Assembly: GCF_019175285.1 (NCBI RefSeq)
Contig: NC_056523.1
Coordinates: forward strand, 296,062,653-296,126,652
Length of the DNA stretch: 64,000 nucleotides
Reading direction: 5' to 3'
DNA from: Sceloporus undulatus
Lineage: Eukaryota; Chordata; Lepidosauria; Squamata; Phrynosomatidae
Shown in pieces: positions 52,951-62,896 of this stretch. Each line of letters opens with the position of its first letter. The first letter of the stretch is position 1. A program made the position numbers and the translations under genes. The notes under the pieces are model-generated. The model was not told the origin of the DNA and did not search any database. It saw only the letters and a program-made list of their open reading frames with translations.

Positions 52951-53720
52951 AATAATAATAATAGGATTTATTTATATACCGCCCAATCACTGGGAATACG
53001 AGCGGTTTACAACAGAGGGGATAATAGATGGTTCCCTGCCCTCAGGCTTACAATCTAAAAAGACACGACACAAAAGGAGAAGGGAATGGTGGGGGGAAAG
53101 GGGATGAGGTCTAGTGTCTCTTCTCTTCCTCCGAGGCCTGGACCAAGGCAGATTGACTGGAGAGAGGACTCTTCTTCTTCCAGGCAGGCCCGATGGAGCT
53201 AGCCTGCCTCTCTCTCCCTCAAGATGGTGGATGAAGGGAGGGCTTGTCTTCTTCCAGGCAGGCCTGGTGTGGAGCTAGCCTGCTTCTCTCTCCCTCAAGA
53301 TGGTGGATGAAGGGAGGGCTTGTCTTCTTCCAGGCAGGCCTGGTGGAGCTAGCCTGCCTCTCTCTCTCTCTCTCTTGATGGTGGATGAAGGGATGGCTTG
53401 TCTTCTTCCAGGCAGGCCTCTTGGAGCTAGCCTGACTCTCCCTCGAGATGGTGGATGAAGGGAGGGAGATCCACAGGGGAGGTCTTTCTTTCAGTCCCAC
53501 CACCTTCACTGATACCTTTGGTGGAAACATGATAGAGGTCCCTCTTGGTGGCTGTCCCTAGACTTGGAATTCCTTTCCTGTGGAGACTAGAACTGACCCT
53601 GCCTTCCTGTCCTTCCATTGGCTAGTGAAGACCTTTTTATTCAGACAGGATTTTAGGACTGAAGGCTCTTAATTTTTAAAAACTGTGTGTTTTATGTAGT
53701 TTTATATATAATTATATATT
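52800..53720 (+). mobile_element. L2 LINE 3' part, split by another LINE tail plus minisatellite
   Basis: 'actactggtggctggcctgt' to 'gacctcatgtttccc' (to about 52916), then after the insert 'tggctgtccctagacttgga', 'attcctttcctgtggagact', 'ctagtgaagacctttttatt' (53540-53720). The insert begins with (GAT)n(AAT)n at 52917-52963 followed by an inverted L2-type tail 'ggatttatttatataccgcc' and 'ccctcaggcttacaatctaa'. Confidence 0.65.
53177..53470. repeat. Minisatellite, 4 units of 74-78 bp
   Basis: 'cttccaggcaggcc' starts units at 53177, 53251, 53327 and 53405. Each continues 'tggagctagcctgc', a (TC)n stretch and 'gatggtggatgaaggga'. Confidence 0.9.
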
Positions 53721-54112
53721 AATTCTGTTTTAATGTCCTTTTGTATGTTTTTAATTATGTTGACCAGAATTCTGTTGAGTATTAATATATGTGTAAACAT
53801 CATAGTTACAGTGTTACATATTAAATCTTGTCCTGATTCCACCAATTCCCACTTACTGTGATCGATGGAAGTCTGTTTCCCTATCAATCAAGAAACATCT
53901 GACTAATGGTCCCACCCACTCTTGCAAGTGATCTCCAGTGTGACAGGCAGAAATATCCCAGTTGAAATTCCCCATCATACGGGGGATTGTTCATATGAGA
54001 GGCAGGTGGGACTATCAGCTAGCTGCTTCCTGATCATCAGGCAAACAGACCTTTTTTGACTGCAGTGGGTGCTTCTCAGTAAGTGGGGATTGAGGACTTT
54101 TATGGTACCATT

Positions 54113-54463
54113 GGCCCGTTACAGACCACCCAAAAGGGGCGGTCTTGGGCCGCTGCCGGTTGCAGTGCGGAGGAGCCGCAGCAGCCAAACCGCACGACTG
54201 CTCCGTGCTGCAAAAAAGGAGTGTGGAAATCGCGCTCCTTCCGGCAACCTGGAAGAGACATCGCAAGTGCCAAAGTGCACACTCGCGACGTCTCTTCTGG
54301 GTTGGGACGTGCGGACGCAGAGCGTCCGCTACGTCAAGATGACAGTGCCAATCTGTATAGGGCGCCACCATTTTGACGTATTGATTACGCTTGAGGGGCA
54401 AGGCGCATCCGGAAGTGCCGCCCCTCGTGCGTAATCGCCTCTTGCGCCCGTCTGTAATGCACC
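54113..54463. mobile_element. GTTACAGAC-family GC-rich DNA element, near complete
   Basis: Ends ggcccgttacagacca and gcgcccgtctgtaatgcacc. 'cccaaaaggggcggtcttgg' near the left end, 'tacgtcaagatgacagtgcc' inside, 'gaggggcaaggcgcatccgg' / 'aagtgccgcccctcgtgcgt' near the right end. Confidence 0.82.
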
Positions 54464-54559
54464 TATGTAGCCACTAAACTAAGGGCTATGCAGGGAATGT
54501 GAATATGAAACTGACATGAATGTGCAACCCTAGGTTATACATTTGTAACTGCTGAGCAG

Positions 54560-54632
54560 GATTCTGGCCAATGTAATCATTTTAATATCTAACCTGCCTT
54601 GAATACCAATTTTTTGGGAAAGGTGAAATATA

Positions 54633-54679
<47 letters not shown>

Positions 54680-54685
54680 AAACTA
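54560..54685 (+). mobile_element. L2 3' tail with (GAT)n extension
   Basis: 'taatatctaacctgccttga', 'ttttgggaaaggtgaaatat' then (TGA)n at 54631-54680. Shows an L2 tail seeding a trinucleotide microsatellite. Confidence 0.65.
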
Positions 54686-54954
54686 ATATGAAAAAAACAC
54701 CAAATTTATGACAGATGTATGTATCCAGGACAATGATTTTGACTAAACTTTTAAGAGACTGCATTCCCATTAGGACTAAAGTGGGGTTGCCATCTCATTT
54801 TCCATCTGGAGAGACTCCTCATCTTTGATATAATGCATAGAGTATGGGAATAAACAAGATGAACTTGAAATTCTTGCACAACAAAGCAAATATGATATGA
54901 AACCTGGTGGGGTGAGTGTTATGATTGGAATGTAGTAATAGAGAAATAGGCCAA

Positions 54955-56286
54955 AGGGAAAGTGAGGAGAAATAGCATCATATGTCAGGGATGTTTACAC
55001 CTGTGCAGATACCTAGGACTTAAATCCTGGAAGCTGAGGAAATGTATGATGCTTTTCTAGAACAGATGACCACACACTTAGAAAAGAGAGATGTACTAGT
55101 GATGGGTGACTTGAACTATCTTGATATTTGCTGGAAGTCAAAGCCAAAACTTTAAGGTCTGGCAAATCCCTCACTTGCCTGGAAGTTAATTTAATTGTCC
55201 AAAAGGTGGAAGAGGCAACAAGAGGACCAGCTATTTTAGATCTGATCCTAACCAGCAGGGATTACTTGGTTAATGGGGTGCAAGTGGTGGGATCCTTAGG
55301 TGGAAGTGACCATGTTCTTTTGGAGTTTGTTATACAATGGAAAGGAAAAGCCAGGCATAGTCAGACACACATTCTAGACTTTAGGAGAGCTGATTTCAGT
55401 AAGCTTAGGGAAATACTGGGGGTGATCCCATGGCCAGGAATACTAAAAGAGGAGGGAGTTCAGGATGAATAGGAGTTTCTCAAAACAGCGATACTGGAGG
55501 CATGATTTCAAACTGTTCCAACGAGGAGGCAAAATGAGAGGTGTCTCAGGAAACCAGGATGGATGTCTAAAAAACTTTCAACTGAGCTAAGTTTTAAATG
55601 GGAGATGTATAAGGGGGAAATCACCATAGAGGAATTCAGACAAATAGCTAGCATGTGTAGGGGTAAAGTCAGCAAAGCTAAAGCACCGAATGAGATCAGG
55701 CTTGCTAGAGAGGTTAAAAACAATAAAAAGGGCTTTTGGGGTATGTTCTAAGCAAAAGAAAGAAGAAGTAAATGAGCCACTGCGTGAAGAAGATGGAGAA
55801 GTGCTAACAGGGGACAGAGAAAAGGCAGAACTACTCAACACTTTCTTTGCCTCAGTCTTCTCACAAAAGGAAAAGGTGCTCAGCCTGAGGAAAATGGAGC
55901 AGAGGACACAACAGGGGAAACGCAGCACAGAATAAGTAAAGTGGTTGTGCAGGAATACCTAGCTAATCTAAATGAATTTGAGTCTCCAGGACGAGATGAA
56001 TTACATCCAAGGTTATTAAAATAACTGGCATAAATAATCTAGAAATAATCTTTGGAAACTCCTGGAGAACAGAAAAGGTCCCAGCAGACTGGAGTTGTCT
56101 TCATCTTCTAAAAGGGGAAAGAAAAAGGATTCCAACAATTATCATCCAGTTAGTCTGACATCAATACCAGGAAAGATTCTAGAGCAGATCATTAAACAGA
56201 GAGTCTGTGAACATTTAGAAAGGAATGCCATAATCACAAAAAGTCAACATGGGTTTTTCAAAAACAAGTCATGCCAGATTGATCTG

Positions 56287-56340
<54 letters not shown>

Positions 56341-56560
56341 TCTTCTTCTTCTTCTTCTTCTTCTTCTTCTTCTTCTTCTTTGATATTTGGTAGATGAAGG
56401 GAATGCTGTGGCTATATCTTTATTTCAGTAAGGCCTTTGATAAGATCCTCCATGATATTCTTGCAAACAAGCTAATGCAACTGGAGGATTTGTAGTTGGT
56501 TGACTGGCCAAACCCAAAGGGTGTTCAGCAATGGCTCCTCTTTATCTTGGAGATGCTATA
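54955..56560 (+). mobile_element. CR1 LINE, endonuclease C-terminus to reverse transcriptase
   Basis: Endonuclease part: VMGDLNYLDICWKSK, LDLILTSRDYLVNG, GSLGGSDHVLLEFVIQ (about 55100-55340). Linker: [86 protein letters not shown], then after a microsatellite 'tttcagtaaggcctttgata' (the FSKAFD block). Multiple frame breaks. The usual CR1 3' part does not follow directly; a separate tail lies at 56795. Confidence 0.9.
56285..56381. repeat. (ATT)n(CTT)n microsatellite born inside the CR1 RT domain
   Basis: The tract replaces the few codons between CQIDLI and the 'tggtagatgaaggg' block of CR1, where the ancestral sequence is T/C-rich. About 18 ATT and 13 CTT units. Confidence 0.9.
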
Positions 56561-56794
56561 TCCTTCATCATTACAGTATTAATGTCATTATTAATTATTT
56601 TTCCTTGTCTTTACATTACCTGAGTAAAACACTGTGTAATTATCTGACTCAAAATGACCAATTCTTGTCCACTTCAGCTCTCATACCCCTAGCGTTGCTA
56701 TGTTTATATTACTGTGTGCAGAGGGAGGCAATGGGACAAGAGATTTTGTGAATCTCTCACTTGAAAAAACTCTAGGATGAGACAATCCAAAATG

Positions 56795-56938
56795 AGCTGT
56801 TTGACAGTGGAACACACACCCTCAGAATGTGGTGGAGTTTCCATTTGGGAGTGCTTTGATTTTGTGTTCCTGCATGGCAGGGAATTGGACTGGATGGCCC
56901 TTGTGGTCTCTTCCAACTCTATAATTCTATGAAACAAG
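56795..56938 (+). mobile_element. CR1 LINE 3' tail
   Basis: 'tggaacacacaccctcagaa', 'ttcctgcatggcagggaatt', 'ggactggatggcccttgtgg', 'tctataattctatg'. Confidence 0.88.
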
Positions 56939-57184
56939 AGGCAGCAATAGTACATGAACCGTATGTGAAAAGGGCAGAGCAGATAATAACTACAAACGGG
57001 GACATGGCCAGAGGCACAAATGAACTGAATAACAAGGGGAGTCAAGCAGAAGACACTTTAAAAAATGAAAAGAATGTCTGAAGTTGTACTACACATGTTA
57101 TAGGAATATGGAATGTGAGAAGCATCAGTCAAAGGAAACTGACATAGTCAAAAAGGAAAGTGAATCTATAAACATAGCAATAGT

Positions 57185-57265
57185 ATATTTATTTTATTTA
57201 TTTAGAATATTTATATCCTGCTCATTGGTCACAAAGGCTCTCAGAGTGGCTTACAGATTGTTATT
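57185..57265 (-). mobile_element. L2-like 3' tail, reverse
   Basis: 'tatttatttagaatatttat' and 'atcctgctcattggtcacaa', 'agagtggcttacag' resemble an inverted L2 end. Confidence 0.5.
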
Positions 57266-57394
57266 GTGCCAATACTAGAGGTGAGCAAACTAAAGTGAAC
57301 AGGAATGGGTCACTTTGAGTCAGATAATTTACTCAGGTAAAATTTACTCAGGTAATGGAAAGACAAGGTCCAGTACTTGGCACCATAGTTCAAG

Positions 57395-57923
57395 AAGGAT
57401 ATTGGCAAGCTAGAAACTATCCAGAAAGTATAACCATGATGATCCTGACTTTGAAAAAATGGCCGCCAAAGCAAGTTCAGAGACCTGCATTAGATCTGGA
57501 GCTGAATTCGGCAGCAGTAAGACACTTTATTTAGCTGTGTGATAATCCCCTTAGATACCAATGTTGTTTAGCTTAGAGAAATTGAGAGGTGATGTGATAG
57601 CTGTCTTTAAATATCTGAACGGATGGCATGTAAAAGATGGAGTCAGCTTGTTTTCTGCTGCTCAAGAGACTAGAACATGAACCAATGGGTACAAATTACA
57701 TAAAAAGTGATTCCATCTGAACATTAAGAATTTTTTTTCTGCTACAAGAGCTGTTCAGCAATGGAATAGATTGGAGAATGGTGTACTCTCCATCTTTAGA
57801 GGTGTTTAAACAGAGGTTGACTGGGCATCTTTCAGGAGTGCTTTAATTGTGTATTCCTGCATGACAAGGGGTTGGACTAATGGTCATTGTGGTGCTTTCC
57901 ATCTGTAAGATTCTATGATTTTA
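57395..57923 (+). mobile_element. CR1 LINE ORF2 C-terminus and 3' end
   Basis: 'aaggatattggcaagctaga', 'tgtctttaaatatctgaacg', 'ttttctgctgctcaagagac', 'gcaatggaatagattggaga', 'ggtgtttaaacagaggttga', 'gattctatgatt'. A different copy from the piece ending at 56938. Confidence 0.88.
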
Positions 57924-58344
57924 CCATACAATCCTGGTGTGGTGTTATGATCAATCTGGGAGGCACAACCATGAGACTTCAATTCTTTGTTTTAGCTGCC
58001 ATTCACAATATCTCTAGCACATGCTCTGCAGAAACAAATCTCAGCCCTCCAAATGTTTACAAGATTTTGCCTCTAGCAATTGGTGATCTCACATTAGTGC
58101 TGTGCGTGCATGCATGTGTTTGTGATGCATCTGTCAGATCGCATTGCATTACTTCTTTTTAAATTAGATGACACTTGACAAATTGAAATAATGAGCCACC
58201 AGCAAATAATATACATGCTTGGTTATGCATAAATATGAAATATATACAATCAAGCAATATATGGAGTGACTGATGAAAATGTTTGTATAGACACTGTGTT
58301 AAAGTTAAGGCCCAGAACATTAACTGATAGTTTGCATTGATAAA

Positions 58345-58715
58345 GTACTGTTTTAAACATTTAAAGCCCTAAATGGCTTGGATTTTGGTGGCCTGAATCC
58401 TCCCAGGTTTAAGTACTGGGATCTTTGGGATATAAACTGAGGCCCTCTTCCATGTGTTCCAGATGAGATGAGGTGGGTGCTTAAGATAGAGAGGGTCTTT
58501 TGCAGAGTGTCCCCCTGTCTGTAGTCTCCTCACAATGGCACCCAGTAGAGACCTTTCTATTTCTCTAGACATTTTTAAGAATAATTTTGTGCTGTTTGAT
58601 CTTTGCAATGTCACCCCGCCTCCCAGTGCTGATTTTATTTTTGACTTTATTCTTTGCCAGTACTGATAAAATGGCTTTTATCTGACTTGTTTTATTGTGC
58701 TTGCCTTTTAGGGGT
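58345..58715 (+). mobile_element. L2 LINE C-terminal fragment
   Basis: 'ttaaagccctaaatggcttg', 'gtggcctgaatcctcccagg', 'tgaggccctcttccatgtgt' then diverged; the pattern of the L2 ORF C-terminus (KALNGL...). Highly decayed. Confidence 0.55.
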
Positions 58716-59514
58716 GGGGAATGTATACTTCGTGTTTCCCCATCTACACAACAGTAGTCACTGGGAAATTTAATTATGTAGCATGCAAACATAGGTGGAC
58801 AAAGTTAACTTCATATGCACACAAAGACAAAATATGTTTCCATTTATATGGAGAATGCAAAAAATAAACAATAAACAAAACAAAACAACAAAACCCTGCT
58901 TTGACACCATGTTGTCTCTCAGTGGGGTTGGAGCGATTAATTCTCATGCAAAATGGTTTCATAATTTGAGTAGAGTTTCTCTTGCTCTTGTCAAAGGACC
59001 ATGGTTGTCCACCCTTTCATAGAACTGCATATCAGATCCACAATCCATATTAGGGCAATACCAAGCCAAAGCTACAAAATAATGTATATTCTCCAGAGCT
59101 CTTCATTAGCCCAAGTGGTAAAAACAAAACAAAGTATGGCTGGGGAGGAAATGTGTCTGATGTTCACACTGTGCAGTCTACACTTTGTTACAAATGCATA
59201 TCCTACAACTGTTTTATAGACAGGGCAGCCGCAATGACACACCCAGCCCCCTCCTAACCATGTGGTTTGCTGTGAAAGCAGTTGCAACAGGACTTCACAG
59301 GGTGAAGGGGGTTGGAAGCATGATTTTCTTATTAACCTGTCTTAATGTCTCTGTGATGTAAATTGATACATTTAGGGACCTTCTCTTCCAGTTCCTTTAT
59401 TCTCTCACTTCTAACAAAAGTTCAGTGATACCTTTATGGGATCAGCCAATATGAGAACAGCTACATCTTTACAAAATGCAGACTTGAGGCTAACATCATA
59501 ATAGTTTTTTTGCC
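58716..59514. other. AT-rich spacer, nothing recognised
   Basis: No supported feature. Confidence 0.4.
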
Positions 59515-59635
59515 CTCCTGTATGATTTTTAACATCTTTCCCTGATGAAAAAGCCAGTGGAGATTCCAAAGCTTGTAACATGTATTTTGTGCATTTGGGT
59601 TTGTCCAATAAAGGTATCACTGTTTTGTCCATTTT
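59515..59635 (+). repeat. CTGATGA-containing terminal repeat fragment
   Basis: 'ccctgatgaaaaagccagtg', 'gattccaaagcttgtaacat', 'tttgtccaataaaggtatca'. Second copy of the family at 12660. Confidence 0.55.
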
Positions 59636-59849
59636 GGATGTTACTGTACTTTGCTACATGGCCATCACAGCTACCCCTGTATACAGCTTAGTACCCTGAG
59701 AGAGCTTTCCTATCTTGAACAGAGTTCTTACAAAAATCCTTTAGTTTATTTCTTTAGCTATTGATGTGTTTGCTCCTTAATCAGAAATGCTAGCTGCTGC
59801 ATACATGCATTCTCCATCAGAGAAAACCACTCCCCTTCCAAACAACCTT

Positions 59850-60024
59850 TAGTACCTTGGAACTCCAAAAAGCAGACCTTGATTTAGCCATTTCACATAA
59901 GGAACATCATTTTACTACACCATTGCATTTAATGAGATGTGAGCATTGATGGATTTTTGGTATCCTGGGGGTTGTGGTGTGTGTGTCCTGAAACCAGCTC
60001 CCTGTGGATACCAAGGGCCCACTG
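59850..60024 (+). mobile_element. Tigger-like MITE, 5' end missing
   Basis: 'aaaaagcagaccttgattta', 'atttcacataaggaacatca', 'gaaaccagctccctgtggat', 'accaagggcccactg' followed by TA. Confidence 0.75.
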
Positions 60025-60374
60025 TATTATGAAATTTGCATGTTAGCACTAACCCTCATTTAATTAGTATTTAACTACTAGCTTAATTATAGAATTAAAT
60101 TAATGCCATATTTCCAACTTGCATTAATCACACAAATTAAAAATAAATTGAATAATGTTGCCCTTTTTGTTAGAAAATGTCCATCTTAAGTGTTAACTTA
60201 ATTGATTTTAGCCAGTTGAGCCTATCTCTGCTCTCAAGACAGCAAAGGACTGGGAGAAGAACTATAGAAAAACAAAAAACCAAAATATCTGCACTAGACA
60301 CATACCCTCATTAAAGAATAAGGGGCTAAAGTAAAGCAAAGTAAATTGCTCAAAGCAATTGAAAAGAACAAACC

Positions 60375-60455
60375 ACCAGGAACAGATAGCAATAGCAAGG
60401 ACATTTCTACACCGCTTATCAGTGCACTTAAAAAACTCCCTAAGTGGTTTACAAT
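60375..60455 (-). mobile_element. L2-like 3' tail, reverse
   Basis: 'acatttctacaccgcttatc' and 'cctaagtggtttacaatgca' fit an inverted L2 end. Confidence 0.5.
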
Positions 60456-60545
60456 GCATAAGCTATTTTTTTTGTGGTTTTTTGGAGCTATGTGGCCATG
60501 TTCTAGAAGAGTTTATTCCTGAGAAGAATATGCTGACCTGGAAGA
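60456..60545 (-). mobile_element. Penelope-like terminal fragment, short
   Basis: 'tttttttgtggttttttgga', 'gctatgtggccatgttctag', 'aagagtttattcctga' match the start of the units at 12775 and 13498. It stops before the hammerhead-like core. Confidence 0.5.
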
Positions 60546-60559
60546 GAGTGGGTCACACT

Positions 60560-60660
60560 ATACTCTTATAGTGCTACTATTCCACTTTAACTGCTCTAGC
60601 TGCCTCCTGTTGCATTCTGGGATTTGCAGTTTTAAGGAGGGGTATTTAGAATTCTCAGGC
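60560..60660. mobile_element. Half of a palindromic MITE (CCACACTG family)
   Basis: 'tattccactttaactgctct' and 'cattctgggatttgcagttt' match one arm only. Confidence 0.5.
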
Positions 60661-60696
60661 TTGATCCGCAGGGAGAGGCAGGAAATATAAATACAA

Positions 60697-60697
<1 letters not shown>

Positions 60698-60747
<50 letters not shown>

Positions 60748-60760
60748 TTATTATTATTAT
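60698..60760. repeat. (ATT)n microsatellite
   Basis: About 20 units with a single break, preceded by 'ggaaatataaatacaaatt'. Confidence 0.92.
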
Positions 60761-60764
60761 CATT

Positions 60765-61245
60765 AAGCACATAACACTGCACAAGTGAGGATAGTCCAAA
60801 CCACTGTATTCCCCGGCACCATGTATGGATGTGAAAGCTGGGCAGTGGAGAAAGCCAACAGGAAAAATAAATAAATAACTCATTTGAAATGTTCTGCTGA
60901 AGAAGAGCACTGAGAATACCATGGATGGCCAAGAAGACAAACAAAAGGTTTCTAGAACAGATCAAGCCTGAACTTTCTTTGGAAGCTAAAACTGAGGTTC
61001 TCATACTTTGGCTGCATCATGAGACAAAAACCAATCATTAAAAAAAAAAAAAACCCAATGATGCTAAGAAAGGTGGAAGGCAGTAGAAAGAGAGGAAGAC
61101 AGATGGTTAGACACAATCAAAGAGATCACAGGCCTGAATCTACAGGGCCTGAGCAGAGAGGCAGAGGACAGGGAATCTTGGAAATGTCTCATCCACAGGA
61201 TTGCCATTTGTCAAAGTAGACTCAAAGGCAGCTAACAACAATCGC
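60765..61245 (+). mobile_element. RTE/BovB-like LINE, C-terminal ORF fragment
   Basis: Translations MYGCESWAVEKANR, FLEQIKPELSLEAKTEVL in mixed frames, LWLHHETKTNH, then PMMLRKVEGSRKRGRQMVRH, and the nucleotide block for 'EAEDRESWKCLIHRIA'. These follow the order YGCESW-GHLMRR-KVEGxRKRGRQ-DRESW of the BovB/RTE ORF2 C-terminus. BovB is common in squamates. Broken in several places. Confidence 0.8.
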
Positions 61246-61477
61246 TATCACTATAATTAATGACAAAAATGTGACATCTTCACAACAGTTCCAAAAAAGA
61301 AAGGTCTGTTCTGCTCAACTTGAGCAGGTTTTCCTCCAGACATAGCTTAAGATGTCCCTGTTCCCTCCACCCTCCATCTTGCTAAAATTAAAGTATATCC
61401 TTGTGAAGTCAAATACTTTCACTTGCAAGTAATAAATTGCAATCTAGCTAAATATTATGCAAGTATTCACTCTTAAC

Positions 61478-61565
61478 CAGGGCCGGCTCTAGGTATTTGG
61501 CCACCCTAGGTGAAAAATATTTTGGCACCCCCTGTCTCCCCTTATAATTATTTCCCCCCCTTGAT
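61478..61565 (+). mobile_element. hAT element left end, truncated
   Basis: cagggccggctctaggtatt followed by 'ggccaccctaggtgaaa', the CAGGGCCGGC-type hAT terminus. Cut off by the CR1 tail that follows. Confidence 0.6.
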
Positions 61566-61745
61566 TTCTGCTGTTTCTCCCTCGGAGTGTAGTGGAATCT
61601 CCTTCCTTAGAGGTCTTTAAACAGAGGCTGGATGGACATCTGTCGGGGATGCTTTCATTTAGATTTCCTGCATGGCAGGGGGTTGGACTGGATGGCCCTC
61701 ACGGTCTATTCTAACTCCATGATTCTATGATTCTATTCTATGATT
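61566..61745 (+). mobile_element. CR1 LINE 3' end
   Basis: 'tctccctcggagtgtagtgg', 'gtctttaaacagaggctgga', 'gcagggggttggactggatg', ending with three attctatg-like units. Confidence 0.92.
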
Positions 61746-62049
61746 CCAATCTCTAGTCATAGTATAGTATTGAGAATTAGTCAAAAAGCTAATTAGGTTT
61801 TTGCAAGTTAAAGACTTTTTTATTGCTGTGACATTTGGAATGGAGACTAATGCACACATATCCCTTTTGCATGCTGGAAGCATTATTTATTCTAATGATG
61901 TGGAAAAATCTGGATCCCATCCACATGAATTTGTGGGGTGGTGATGGTGGTCCATCTATGATGCCTAAAAACTAAAAATCTTCACCCAAGGGGCAGAAAA
62001 GGGTATCACAAGAAACAGAAGAAAACCAGTAGGGTCACCATGTGAGAGG

Positions 62050-62110
62050 ACCAGGGCTGCTGCCACACTGCAGAATTAATGCCGTTTGACACCACTTTAG
62101 CTGCCCTTGG
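62050..62110. mobile_element. MITE arm (CCACACTG family)
   Basis: 'ctgctgccacactgcagaat' and 'tttgacaccactttagctgc' match one arm of the family; the other arm is absent. Confidence 0.6.
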
Positions 62111-62456
62111 CTCCCACGGTTACCAGCTGTCCTAACTGCAAAGGAGGAAAAGGCACTGCAAAATGTAGGACTTTCAAGTTATATGGAGGACATGACCAAG
62201 TAAAAGCTGAAACCCCTCATATAAATATAAATTCATGCTTCTTAGTGATGCTCAAAAGGGAGGACATTTTTGGAATTACTCCCAGATAGAAGACTGAAAT
62301 GTAAGATATACTCCAGAAAAAGAGGACATCTGGTCATTTTGCTGGTTCCATGCTGGTTCCATGAGGCTGAGAGAGTGTGACTTGCCCAATCTTGGTGGTG
62401 TGCCTATTATGTGTCCTTTCTTTCTCACCCTGGAGCATTCCCATCCTTTTTTCATA

Positions 62457-62696
62457 GACTGCATCTACACTGCAGAAATAATGCAATTTGACACCACTTT
62501 AACTGCCCTGGTTCCATGCTATAGAATCCTGGGATTTGAGAAGAAGGAAGGAAGGAAGGAAGGAGAAGGGGCAGGCGTTCTACTCCACAATAACTTCCAA
62601 CTTCCAGAATTCATAGCCTTGAGCCAGAAAGAGTTAAAGCAGTGCCAAACCAGATTAATTCTTAATTCTCTAGTGTGGATGCAGCCCAGAGTTGCA
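62457..62696. mobile_element. Palindromic MITE (CCACACTG family) with (GGAA)n insertion
   Basis: 'gactgcatctacactgcaga' / 'tctagtgtggatgcagccc' ends, with inner arms 'ccactttaactgccctggtt' / 'agagttaaagcagtgcc'. A (GGAA)n run at 62544-62566 lies at the centre of the palindrome. Confidence 0.78.
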
Positions 62697-62896
62697 AGGT
62701 CCAGCAAACTCCCCCCCCTTCCCTTTTTACAAACATAGCCTGATAAATGTTCAAAATGTCAGGGTCGGGGCCTGGAGCCATGCACACGTGCCAGCAGCGC
62801 TCAGCAAGCAGCTCTTCTGCTACTCACAGTTTCTCAGCGTTGCTGGGCTGCTTCGCTCACCTCGTCCTTGGGCTCCCGGCCGCTCTCCGTCTCTCT

